This document shows, one piece after another, positions 45,201 through 57,274 of a DNA stretch of 64,000 bases; the stretch's first letter is position 1; every line of letters starts with the position of its first letter. A model generated the notes under the pieces. The model had not been told where the DNA came from and ran no database searches. It saw nothing but the letters and a program-made list of their open reading frames with translations. A program made the translations under genes and the position numbers. The DNA is from Isoetes taiwanensis (taxonomy: Eukaryota > Streptophyta > Lycopodiopsida > Isoetales > Isoetaceae): contig JAJEKV010000054.1 of the NCBI GenBank assembly GCA_021234155.1, positions 5,751,962 through 5,815,961 on the forward strand. The letters run 5' to 3'.

Positions 45201-48200
45201 TTTAATTCAATCTCAAAATTTGTGATATTTGAGGTTTTATGTGTAGATACAACAAGGTTTGCTCAAGGTTCGCATTAAATGCTGGACATCTCATGAAAAA
45301 ATAGCCACATATGGTGTTCATTAGATGTTAGATGTTTTAGACATCATGTTGAAGAGTCATGGCCTCTCTTTTTATATCAAGATTCAGATTAGTAACTATA
45401 ATAGAATCAAGGATTTGGATGTAGGAATATAGTGGTAGTGAAATAAATCAGTTATACAGAATTTGCATATGACAGTACGCAATGTCAATTATAGATGCCT
45501 AGTAAATAGGCATTCGGTTGAGCGTCCAGTTGATGATACATTTATAAGTAACATTTTGACACGTACAAGTACGAGGATGATACATTTACAAGCAACACTA
45601 CTTGACACATACAAGTACGAGTCTCAACGCTGCAAGACAAGGATGCACAAGTATCATTAGATATTTGAAGTATGTGTTGCTCAAGGTTTTCCCAATGGAA
45701 ACACCTTCTTGCAATATTTTAACTCTGGGTTCACAATAAATGCGAGCGTATTTTACCCGATTAAAACAAATGTATTGTAATTTCTTACACTCTAAGTGAG
45801 GCTCATATAAATAACAGTGTGTTCATATGCCCAGCATAACTCTAAAATTAAACTAGTATATTATCACATCCATGCTCGAATTGAGAAATGATATTTAAAT
45901 AAAAGTAAGTATTAATTACTGTAAAATGTAGTATAACAAATAAACCATAGTTCATGCTTTATAAAAGAAAGAAAATCCTTTACGCAAGTCAACTAAGAGA
46001 GTAATGTGTCATGGCTATCCATCGACACATTCCTGGGCAGGTTTTCACACATCCCATCATATCTGCATCGATTTTGGTTTATCAACGGCCATGGTAATAC
46101 TCATGGACAAAAATGTTATATGGCTCATGCTATTCTTTTTCTACCATTGTCGATTTCATAAAATATTTGTTGACTTCCATGTGACACGTCTGTGTTGTCA
46201 CCATTAGAACGAACGAACAACATCGGGTAATGCATATTGCATGGTGTAGTGTCACTTTCTTTACTTGATTGATGCAAATAAAAATGATAATAACAATCTA
46301 CACTTCCAAATTCTTATTTCCCACATTGTCATTATAAAAAGGATTGTAAAAGATGTCAAGTTCATCATTCACATCTAGCCAGCTTGTAGTGTTGATGCAA
46401 ACATAGGATGCACGTAATAGTCACAACTTGCCATATCCTCGATGTGGAGCATAACTCAAAAGTCTTTCTCTTTGTCTATCTAAACTATAGGCATGCATGG
46501 CACCTTGACCACTTTCTTGTATGCATATAAGGTCAGGATGAATAGATAGTAGTTTTTACGTCACAATACCACATTTTGGGCATCTTGTAGTACATACAAC
46601 AATCCCCTACAAAATGCACTATGGTGCATGCACACACGAATATTCATCTTTGCTTTTTTTTTTTTCTTTTTCTTATCAATTGAACATAATACTACAGCTA
46701 GCGCATACTTAGGGACACGCAAACAGGAAAGCACACAACATAATAGAATAGAATAGATTTTTTTTTTCTTTTTTTAGCACACCAGCCCTACTAGACCTAC
46801 ACCACTTTCTGCAATTCTAGCGTATCCACGTATCACCTCCACGTCACGTAAATCCAATGTGGTTATAATTATACACCATTAGATCTCGATTATCTAAAAT
46901 CTAGTGCCAGGGAAACTAGAAAAGCCCATGAAATTTGGAAAGAATCACCACGAAGAGGAGATGAAAGTTGAAATAAACAGCTGATCTTTCAACATTATGT
47001 AGTTGTTTGTATATTTCCATCGATTTTGCTAGAGCAGTGTAGTGACCAATCTGACTACCCTGCAACAATTCCTTAGTCTCTCGATTTATTTTATTTTTTA
47101 AACAAAAGAACGTGGATTGAGGGAGGGAAGAGATAGAAAGGAGGAGATAAAGAGTTGAATTGAGTTGAATTTTAAGGTATGGGGTGGCCTATTGGGAGGA
47201 GGGATGGTAATTGATTGATAATGGTCATAAATGAGAAGTTTATTTTCAAACTTTTGTCCAAGTGCTAGAGGTGACCATTGCAGTTCTAGTTGGGCCCAAG
47301 TCCCATGTGCAAAAGGTCCAACCCCAACCACTAATAATGCAGAGAGGTTGGTAAGGAGCTTCTTGGTAAGGAGCTTCTGAGTGGGGTGGGGGTGCCAGAG
47401 GGGGAGCATGGGATAATTCAAAGGGTTAGATAAGGTCATGTTCGCGTGCACTCTCTCGAGCGACCTCACATAATTGCATAGCAATTGGCAAATGAGCAGG
47501 GCCATGTGCAGCCATATGCATGGCGGCCTATGGGCCCAATACTGCATGGGCCATAGTAGTTATGCTAATACTGCATGGGCCATAGTAGTTATGTTGTGAG
47601 CATTGGGGTGTAAATGCATGAGATGGAACATGAAGGCTGGTTTGGAGGTTGTGCATGTCCAAACAAGGAAAAGGGACAAGAGAGATTCTAGAAATGATGG
47701 AAATAAATCTTGTTGGCTTTTTAACAAAATCTACCTCTAAAAGGATTAGCAGAGGCCAAAGTATGAAGAAGACAACAACGTGGGTGGTGGGCACCATGAG
47801 AGTAACAGGCCAGCCCTACTAGATCTTCCTAGAATTCTTTAGGATATGGCCAAAAGCCATGATTGACCCTTTGTTAACAAATCAAAAGTGAAAGACCACC
47901 CTAAAAAACAAATAAACAAATAAACAAAATGAAAAGAGTGTTTTATATCTATGTTGTGTATATATATGTATTTTCCCCCAACTAAAAAATAAGCTAAATT
48001 AAATAAAAAGAAAAAGAAAAAGAAAATGTTTTATTGTATCTTTTTTTCCCAGTTGTCAAAGAGAAGAACATGGAAGATTGATGATGATGAGAAGAAATAG
48101 TGCAAGAGATGCAGAAAACCATCTTTTTGAGTAGTATTATTAGGGAAGAACCAAAATTCTGAACAGAAAGCTCAACATTGCTTTTGTGGCTCTGTACAAT

Positions 48201-48563
48201 GATGCAAAAGCAAAGAAACAGTCCTGCAGAAGGCAACAGAGTTGAGAGGCAGGCTGAACTGATGGACGAACCTCTCAAGGCCTCGAAGAATGAAGCAAGA
48301 TCTGGTCCAAAATGCACGGATCAGCTCTGCAACAAAATGATGCAGGGCACCCACAACGAGGTTTGGTTTCGAGTCCAATCCATGCAACAAAAAAACACAG
48401 CACAGGCTCTGCCCTCTGTTCTGCACTGCTGCAAGACTGCAGCACAGCCTTTTTTTTCCTTTTTTTTTTTGGGTTTGTGCTGGAGCTTCTGGGTGCATGA
48501 TGAAGCATGCTCACAGTTGCACTACGTTGGCGTGCAATGTTGATATTTCACACCCTTCTAACT
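45201..48563. other. Intergenic, no gene recognised
   Basis: AT-rich DNA. It holds a short imperfect tandem (TGATACATTTATAAGTAACA versus TGATACATTTACAAGCAACA, about 45534 and 45580) and an (AATAG)n plus T-run scrap at 46742-46780. That scrap is followed by CACACCAGCCCTACTAGACC, which recurs inverted at about 53998-54022 and in part at 47806. A 29 bp tandem lies at 47538. A 149-codon frame at 47547-47098 (minus) looks like chance. Confidence 0.5.
47538..47595. repeat. 29 bp tandem duplication
   Basis: AATACTGCATGGGCCATAGT followed by AGTTATGCT/AGTTATGTT occurs twice, back to back. Confidence 0.9.
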
Positions 48564-50670
48564 TCAGCCCAGGTACTGATTTGCAGGAGTGCTTTGTAAG
48601 CATCCCTGCTGTGATGAAGAACCCTTCTCATCTCCATTTGTGTAGAATGCAACCTCTGATGGAGACAATATCCTGATCCCCCTCACTGATGTCACAAATT
48701 CCCTGCATTACACCACACTTCAAGTTATGCACCAAACCAAAAAAAAAAAAAAAGAGAAAAAAATAAAACTCTTAAATCTGCAAATCTGTGCCTATTATGG
48801 AAAGGAACTAACTAAAAGATTATGCTTTAGCTACTCACTCCCAAGGATCATCTCCAACTAGTAATATGTCATTCTCATGATCAATAAAAACTAGCTGCCA
48901 GCCTGATTTTTGGTCTAATTGGCCTTCTAATCCAAACATCCGCGCAAGTTCGGCTCGAAGCTCAGTGTAGTTGTTGAATCTTGTGACATCCAATGCTCTT
49001 CCTATTGATCCAAGCTTGTAAACCTGTTTCAACAGTGCACATAAGTTATCGTTATCAGATGTGTATTCAGGGGAAGGAATGAAAACACGCAGAACAAGTT
49101 TTGGCAATAGATTTCAGGCACAGTTATGATCATAAATAACATGCAGTCCCTACAATAGGATGCAATACACAAGAATGAGGAACCTGCATTGGTAGCTGAA
49201 TGCCAAGATTGATCAAATCTGGCCAAGTAAAAAGATAACATTGAAGAGCAAACTGATAAACAAAAGAGGAAGAAAGATACGGAAAATGAAGAAGTGCTAA
49301 GAAGAAATGAAAATGTTTAAGAAAAACAAGCACAAGAACTGAGAGACAAACTGATGCAGACCAAAAATAAAAAAAAGGGAAGAAGGATTGAATACCTTAG
49401 TATAAGTTCTAGTTGGAGTAGATTTAGGCTGAGAAACTGGAGGAGGAGCAGTATTTCTCTTAGCACTAGGGGTGCATTCTTCAGTACTACCATTACTGGC
49501 ACTATTAGCAGAAGTAGTAGGCAGATCAGTGACAGTAGAAGAGGAAGAATAAGGGCTTCCAACAGGCCCTTTGCCCTTGCAGTTGCCCTGATTCTGGTTC
49601 TGGTTCTGGTTCTGATTCTGATTCTGATTCTGAGACATGTTCATGTTCATGTTCATATTTTGAACAATCTGACCATTTCCAGCATTGCACATCCTATTCA
49701 TAGGAGCCTGCTTAGCCATGGCCACCATGCTTCCCATATTTCCACTCATGCCTTGCTGCATGCCATTAATGGGATCCATCAAATCCTTCATTCCATCTCT
49801 GTACATATCCTGCATGCTAGGCACAGGCAGCAACAGACCAGACTGATCAGAAATCTCGTTTAAACCTCCCGGATTGAAGGACCCAGATGCCATATTAGGC
49901 TGCAGATCCATTCTACCAGGAAAACAGGGCATAAGGGGTGCCATATCCACCGGATTTGAGAACCATGGAGATGACAAATCTCTGGAAAGAAGTCCTGGAG
50001 CGGGGGGTATTATTGGAGATGGAGGAGGAGGGATCATGTTAGATAATGAAACAGCGCTATTTTTAGTATTCATCATCCGATTTATATGATCAGAATCAGA
50101 TTCTGACAAAATAGGCTGGTTAGATCGATTGGGCATAATATTTTGCATGGAGTAACCACCTGGAGCAGAGGTTAATGCAGATAAATAAGAATCTAAATCT
50201 CCAAAACCAACTGGGTTGGATCGAATAGGAGCCAAGGGAGATTGGGGCCTGCTATTCATCTGATTTTGCTGATCGAGCAAAAGCGGCGGAGAGCATTCTG
50301 GCAAAGAAATAGGCTGCTGAGCTTGCATCTGTTGTTGGGTTTGAATCTGTGCCTGCATCTGTGGTTGCATCTGTGGATTATATTTGATTTGAGGTTGATT
50401 TTGCCCCTGTTGGGCCTGATACATATTTCTTCCAGAATCATAACCTCTAATCTCTTGCAATGCCGCTGCAGCCATTACCCTTTGCTGAAAATTTAATGGC
50501 GTGGAAGGATTTAGCCTCATCCATTGGTCAATCAATCCGCCGTAGCCCATGCTTGGCAGATTCACATCTTTTTCTGCTTCATCAGCCCTCATCCAAACCC
50601 TTGGAACCTTGGCACTGTTTTCGTTTACTTCATCATCTCCTGGATTTCTTCTTTTGCCTAAATACGCCAT
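48564..50670 (-). CDS. ARF-type auxin response protein lacking a visible DNA-binding domain (ncARF-like)
   Basis: There are three exons: 50670-49396, 49023-48839 and 48702-48564, giving 532 residues. Both introns are GT-AG (GTATTC and GTGAGT donors, ACAG and GCAG acceptors) and the phases agree. The start is the ATG of [15 protein letters not shown]; an in-frame stop lies upstream at about 50710. Residues 1-35 are basic/acidic, 36-75 hold [19 protein letters not shown], and 84-120 are Q-rich. A second Q/N repeat lies near 340-365. Residues about 422-510 are a full PB1 domain: [65 protein letters not shown]. Both the basic (K) and acidic (OPCA) faces are present, so it should form head-to-tail contacts with Aux/IAA and ARF partners in the nucleus. 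No B3 domain was found upstream. It most likely modulates class A ARF output; a missed set of upstream exons is the alternative. Confidence 0.85.
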
Positions 50671-52230
50671 ACCCAAAAGTCTAACAAATCTCGGTCTTAA
50701 AATCCGGCCTCAATACGCGTCCAAGCTGCAGAAAATTTATTCATATCACGAACCATATTGGATCTGCCATGGTCACATTACTCGGAAACCAGCTAGCCTT
50801 CAAGATTCAACGCCTAAACAGCTGATGATAGTAGAGAACCGGTCGAGCTTAAGATTTTAGCATTCAAAATGAGGTGTTTTGAATCGAAAACGAACTGGGC
50901 ATTCAGGATTCAGCTCTAGAAGTGAAACTAAGCTTCAATACCAAAGTGGGTGTTCAAGATTCAGCTGGATGCGCTGCAAATCAAGTGCTCAAGAATATAA
51001 GATAAGAAAAGGATGAGCCGTGCGGCGGCAAATCAGCGGGAAGAAGAAAAGAAAGACCAAGCTTTAGCTACAAGAAGCTGCATTATTTGCTTGTCACAGC
51101 TGGGCTTGCAGAGCGATAAAGAAACCGTCCTATGCGGAAGAAGCTATATCTAGCAGTCTAAATTTCCTCTTTCCTTTTCATCAGGGTGGAAACAGATTGA
51201 TTGCAAGCATTATGATGGGGTCCAAACCACGAGCTCGTTTGACGCCCAAATCATAAATTGCAAGCAAAAGCTAGTTGAATCCGGAGGCAAATCCTGGAAA
51301 AAGATGGAGTAAATGGAAGAATGGGCTTGAGTTTTATGCCGCTGGTTTACAGTTTACTGCAGCGACGGAGTAAAGGGTAGATTGATCGAACGAGGAAGGA
51401 AGGGGCCAAGAAAAAAATGGATTAATACCCATTACTGCATTGTCAGGAAAGGATTGAAGGGGATGGAGGGCGTGAGGTATGGCGTGGGATAGAGCACCTG
51501 GGCTATTACAAGAAGCGTGCCTGCTTGCTTGTGCTGCAGCGGCGAAGAGATAAAGAAAGGCCCAGGCCGGAGACGTGGAAAAGTAAAGTTAAAAAAAAAA
51601 TGGAGAAGCTGATGCTACGTTTTTATCAGAACAGATACTCTAAAATCGCAACAGCAAAGGGCTAAGAATTTATGCCGGACTCAGACTGCGTGGGCCTGTC
51701 TGGCGTCAGCCGTGGGCCTGCACAGCCATAGCCATAGCCTTGGCTATTCTAAAAGCTCAGGATTTGTTTTGTTCCTCAGCCTTGAAGGGCCCATTTCGGT
51801 GGGCACTAGGCTAGGTCCAAATTTAGAAGCCGGAAATGGGGTGGTGATATGAGCAGCAGAATTTCTTAGTTGGGTAGTTCGTTCGGATCTGTTCCGTTCC
51901 GTTCCTCCATAGCCAGAGAGCTTGGAGTACTGTACTGCCGGAGTGGTGGCTGAGGTGTGTGGTTGATAACGGGGTAGGAAAACAGCCGAGTGAAGGGAGA
52001 CCTTCACGAGTGAAGGGAGGGCTAGGGTGGTGGATCACGGGGTCGGGAAACGACCTCGCGGCAGTCCGTGGGACAGGGGTGCAGGACAGGTCTGTTGGGC
52101 AGTGTAAAGGCGCCCCTGACAGCTGCCTGCACTCCGCATTTCAAGCCGGGCAGGTCCCAGCCTTGTGTCTAGATCTCGACAGACCAGCTCCTAACAAGGA
52201 AAATTAGGGTTTGCTCTTTTCGAACCAATC
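50671..52230 (-). promoter_or_regulatory. Upstream region of the ARF-like gene (5' UTR and promoter, inferred)
   Basis: On the minus strand this precedes the ATG. It is stop-rich in all frames, with no B3 motifs that I can see, and is richer in GC towards 51500-52230. The 5' UTR probably lies here, perhaps with its own intron. No TATA box or transcription start can be fixed by eye. Confidence 0.4.
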
Positions 52231-52560
52231 CTCTTCCCCCATCATCGCCACTGTCGAGACCTCGTGAAAATTCGTGCCCCTTGCACCCTTACCCAGACTA
52301 ACCGGTTGTCCTAGCCGGTCAGTCTGACCCCCCTGCCGCGGCCTGGCCGGTCCTTCCCCTCTGCCCTCTCCAGTGCCACGGCCTACGTCCGGTGTCAGAA
52401 CTGCCCCCGCCTCCTCCTCGCCGCAATTACGCCCTAAACGCTTGACGGCTGACGGCCTTCACCCGTCTCCCTGACGGCTCCAACCCGTCGCCATTAGGTT
52501 GACGGCCTCCACCACCCGTCTCCCTGACGGCCCCAGCCCGTCGCCATTACGGATCCCACC
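52231..52560. other. GC-rich, CpG-containing island
   Basis: About 330 bp markedly richer in C and CG than the surroundings, ending in a tandem repeat. It could be a promoter or 5' UTR of an undetected gene, or a piece of a foreign repeat. Confidence 0.4.
52451..52549. repeat. About 50 bp tandem repeat, two units
   Basis: GACGGCCTTCACCCGTCTCC (52451) and GACGGCCTCCACCACCCGTC (52501), each continuing to CCCGTCGCCATTA. Confidence 0.85.
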
Positions 52561-55500
52561 TTGCCAGCTATACGTACGTATTTTTTTGTTTGTATTCCAA
52601 CATCTTATTAATGCCTATGGGACCATGTATATTTCTTGCCCATTCCCCAACTTGTGCAACTTTCAAGAATGTTTGTATCCTTCAAGACTCCCCATCTCTT
52701 ACCCACATGGTTAGGATCTTTTGCTTAGGATCTTTTGTTGGCCTAGAAATTCCCCTTAGTCAATATCTTGTGTTGGATTCATATCTAGCGTGCTCCATCC
52801 CTCCCATCCCATCTCAGTTGTCACACATATCCCCATTCCCTCGCCAGCCTCTCCGCCGCTTTCACTGCTCCCTGTTGATTTTATTGCTCCTCTTCCTTGC
52901 CCTGATGCCTCAACCTTCATTCATTTTCCCATTCATTGTTCCTTCCTCTGCAAGTTGTAAAGTAATCCCTTCGATACTGATCGTTTTAACTGACCCCATT
53001 TCTTTGTCGTATCGTTGTAGATTTGATTCGTAAATCGGTGTTTTGACCGTCCCACCCCGGTCTTCCATGATAATTCGAGAACAATAGCTGTGTCTTGCCG
53101 TCATCTACTTATATTACTAATAGCTGCAAGAATTCAAGGTGAACAAAGTTATAATATTGAGCCTGCATGCTTTGGAATAATGTCTCTTCCACGTTCACCA
53201 CAAAAGGAAAGAAATTTAGAAGTTAATAATGAATTTTCTTTTGCCAATGCATTTGATTACTTAGTATCCACGTTGAATGTGTGTATATTGCACAATGATC
53301 AAGGCCCATCGGCTAATTTTTATCAATTTCTTTCAAAAGTCTACTGTTGAAATCTCTCTATCCACTTGTCTTGCGCGCCCGCCCAAACTAATTAGATATC
53401 CCTGCGTGGCATCTCGATTCTTACTAAGTGCATGCACACACTCCATAGTTTTTAATCTTAGATTGCCACAATCAAAGCTTTATGACTTCTATAATCATCA
53501 ATCAGTTCTTATGTTTTGTATTCTCATGCCTTAATATAAGTTCTCCCTAGCTAAGATATAGTTCGGTTTTTATAATAGTCAATCAATATTAAGTTTGTTG
53601 AAGCTACTCATTTGGTAAGTTAACATTGGACAAACCTATAAATTTTATAGACAACAATCAATGCAAAGACAATAATGACAATATATAACTAATGAGAAAA
53701 CCATATATATTGCATAATATATAACCTTCCCCTTTGTCTATGCAACCCAATACATGAAGAGTATAATAAACCTATTTTTTTTTAAAGATTATAAAAAAAC
53801 TTGCCTTGAAGGGTTTTCGAGGAAAAAACCTTGACAATAATAAGCTTAATGAGGAATATGTTGCCCAAAATGGGAGCGGGACCTTGAACCTATAATTCGG
53901 AATGGGAACTGATAGGAACAGGAATGTAAAAAATTTTGAAATTTGAAATGATTTTGAAATTTGAAATGAAATTTGAAATGATCCTAGAAAAGGCTGTAGG
54001 CCCAGTAGGGCTGGTGTGCTAAAAAAAAAAGGTGAAATGCATGCTATTATGTGAATGTAAATAGATAAAACAGTTTATAACGATGATCAGGAGTTTAGAA
54101 ATAACAATTTGAAAAAGTCATAAGCTTCTAGTGTCATTATATAAAGCATAATAACAAATGTAGTACAAAACATATAACTAGAATATAGTAGCTGAAAACA
54201 AATAAATAGAATATACTAACTGAAAACACATAAATAAGTTTTAGAGTTCCATTTCCCATTGATTCATAACATTGTTTGCGCTCATTAATTTCATGAATTG
54301 TCAAAATCTGATTTATAATATGGGCCGTGTTTTAAACATAACAAATGCATATCTATTTGGTTTCTATTCAGTTCTCCTTTCAAGCTTTCAAAACGTCATT
54401 TCAATCAATGGTGCCATAGCATGTACAAAAGCTGATAATAATGCTTCTTTGTTTCTTCTGCCATAGCTTTAGGACCATTCAGCAATAGTGGTTATAAATT
54501 TAGCACTAGAGCATCCTAATCAGGGCTTCATAAGCTTCACCTGCCTGGAGATGAGTCATTACAAAATTTGATGATATAGCAACTACGTTTAATCCCTCAT
54601 GCATAGAGAAATTGAGGGAAATGATTGTGAGTGGCCTCCTACCTATGAGATGGGGCAGATCATCTTAATATAGCTTGTCTGCATGTACTGATTAGTGAGC
54701 CGCTCAATTTCATATTTTAAATGTATCACAAATGGACAGAGATTGCAAATGCATGACTTGCAAAAGAAGGAATGCGCCATTTTTAAGACTTACCAAGCAA
54801 GGAAATTATTTCTACCTCAATTAACGTGGTTAAGGATTTTAGAGACTGTCTGTGCAAGCCTAGACAATAACATGATTTATTTCTTATAAAAGCTCAAGCA
54901 TGCAACTCGTTTCAAACAGTCCTTTTATCATATACAAGTAAGCAAAATCATCAAAATCGTGGATATGGGACATCAGGTTGACCAACTTTGGCCATATTTC
55001 CAAAGAGGTTCTTGAACTGACTAGAAACTATCCTTTTCAGCTGACAGATTGGTATTTACAAACGAATGAATATATTGTCACTTTACTGTATCAGAAAGCT
55101 GGATAGCCCTCAAAGTCCTCTAGAGTCCATTGCTTTCTTGTCAAAGGCTCTAGCAGCTACATATTGTAAAAAGAACACGAAGTATTTCACTATAAAAAAG
55201 GTGTTATCATGCATGTAAAATGCCTGAGCAAACCTCTGATAATATCGTTATATAGATAATTGGATGATTAGAATCAATTCACAACAATTTAAAGGAGGTC
55301 AAGCAGACCATATAGGATGTAAATTTATGCCAATGAGCGATCCAAGGACATTAAAATCCTATTTACATCACTAAACCCAAAGGACAGATTGCCAGTTCCT
55401 TCCTTTCATTTTTTTTGGAAGGACAAAAAAATTTATTAATCAATAAGAATAAGTACAAAATAATCAATAAGAATAAGTACAAAGTGCCACTGGAACACGA

Positions 55501-57274
55501 GCCTGAGGCATCGTGTACTTACTCCATACTAAATAAGAAAAAGGAGATACGGCTCCACTTAAGGGACTAATTTCATTGGACTTGTAATGGAGTCAATTTG
55601 GATGCGGCTATTGAAATCTCAGGGGAGTTTGAAGTTGTATCCTAGTTCTATAGCAAGGCAGCGTTATCTTCGACCAAATCAACCCACTGAAGTGGAGCAA
55701 AATGGGTGCAATCACGTGAAGCAAGTGGTAGGAGAGTCTGTGATGCAAATGTATTAGACCCCTTAGCGATTTTTGAGGTTGACGAAGAACAAGTAGATGT
55801 TTAGGTGGAGAGTGGGCTCCATGACGATCAATGTCCATGTACTGCCCACAAGCCTCTTTAACTTGCTCTTGCGATCTCTGAATCTCATTCAATTTTTGTC
55901 TTGATCCAGCACCTGAGGAGTGGGACCTGTGGTTGGAATAGAAGCAAAGGAAGTGATAGGGGGAATGAGAGACATCCATTGAAGATGGAGCAGAGCTAGA
56001 AGTAGGAGCTGTAGCAGATGCCAATGGAGGAACCTGCTAGTGAGACTTACAATACTTTGTTCTACCTCTTGAGAAAAAATCACATTTGCAGTCAAAGATT
56101 AAACTGATTAACCTGAACTTTATTCATCCAAGATTATAACCCGCTAACAGTAACAAAAGAAGAAAAAACTACATGTTATTCTACATTTGCTTGCTCTCCT
56201 CTTACAAAATATGATGGCATAAGACAAGCTCCAGTCTTCAAAATTCAGAGAGCAAGGGGCAAACTCCAAATGCCAAAGGCCGGATCAGCAGCAGCCAATC
56301 TCATCCTGCTTCTCAAAATATGAATGGAAAAAGATTTCTGAATGAGGGAATGCTAGTTGAGCAACTAGATTTAAGATTGAGGCTATGTTGGAAGGTTTAA
56401 ACTTGACTAGTAGCAAGCTCCGCTAGAGGCCGATAGCAGACTGCAAGCTCCAGAGATCATCTCGATATCGGTTCCGATAGAGTCAACCGTCCAAAATGTA
56501 GCAGACCAAGAAAAACAGAAAGAAAACATTAACACAACCTTTGGTTTTTGATATATTCAAGTTTTTTCGCCTTCCTTTGTAATTTCCTAAAATTTGATGC
56601 CAAGATTTTTTACCGTCAGGAAGGAGGTTCCCATCCGGAACGTGATTTCTGGTAGCACCCATATTGGGAACTTAATTAGGAGTTCCCGGAACTCTGGATC
56701 CTAGGACAGAGTTGGGAATGGAAATCAAGTTCAAAACTTGGTTTCTGGTAACTATGTCATTAATGTGTTCGAGGTGGGCATAAATGGGTCCGTCAAGATA
56801 GATAAATAGATAAAATTTTAATATCCATGAAGACCAACATGGGCAACTATGATGTAATAACTGAGAGAATGGTTTAGGGTTTTTCATGGCAAAGGCAAGA
56901 ATACTTTCTGGTTTTTCAAAATGGAAGGTGGATAGGAACATTTCGAAAAGTGTGGAAATGGTAAAGTGAATTGATCAAGAGTGTATAAGGGATCAAAGAG
57001 AAGAGAAACTTGAAAGGGCTCGGTGCGATACACAGTGTTCAGGAAGAAATATTCAAGCATGTTAAAGAAGAAAAGAAAAGCATTCATAACGGAGCAACAT
57101 GAGAGAAATGTTGTATCAATTAAAAAGACATCTAAGGGGTTTCTAAAAAATAGATAAAACAAAGTTAAAATAACAAATCAGAGGGCATGGAAGGAGCATT
57201 TAAACCAACTTTACAATTTTGAAGCAGAGCAATCCAGTAGTGCAATCCTGACTAAACCATCATTCAATTAAATT
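52561..57274. other. Intergenic DNA with repeat scraps
   Basis: No gene recognised. An 86-codon plus-strand frame at 53090-53350 (ACFGIMSLPRSPQKERN, FYQFLSKVY) has coding-like composition but no family I know. A tandem of GAAATTTGAAATGATTTT units lies at 53936-53985. At 55430-55490 CAATAAGAATAAGTACAAA is duplicated after a T run, resembling an old retroelement 3' end. At 56805-56860 AATATCCATGAAGACCAACA resembles the LINE 3' end (minus). Confidence 0.45.
53770..53880 (-). mobile_element. Decayed LINE 3' UTR fragment
   Basis: CTTGAAGGGTTTTCGAGG and AAAAACCTTGACAATAATAAG match the 3' hairpin region of the family (compare 31780-31830). The distal 3' tail is missing or mutated. Confidence 0.6.

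Noticed and set aside
47098..47547. 149-codon minus-strand frame
   Set aside because: Composition and repeats (the 29 bp tandem lies at its upstream edge) fit random open sequence; no recognisable motif.
50676..50676. Non-ATG upstream start two codons before the ARF-like ATG
   Set aside because: TTG is not a usual plant start; the ATG at 50670 is the first in-frame methionine after an upstream stop.
53090..53350. 86-codon plus-strand frame after the GC-rich island
   Set aside because: Coding-like residues but no family, and no convincing upstream exon; mentioned in the intergenic entry only.
55608..56095. Minus-strand frames with a serine-rich start and KLNEIQRSQEQVKEACGQY
   Set aside because: Suggestive of a coiled coil, but two overlapping frames share the segment and no domain or splice structure could be supported.
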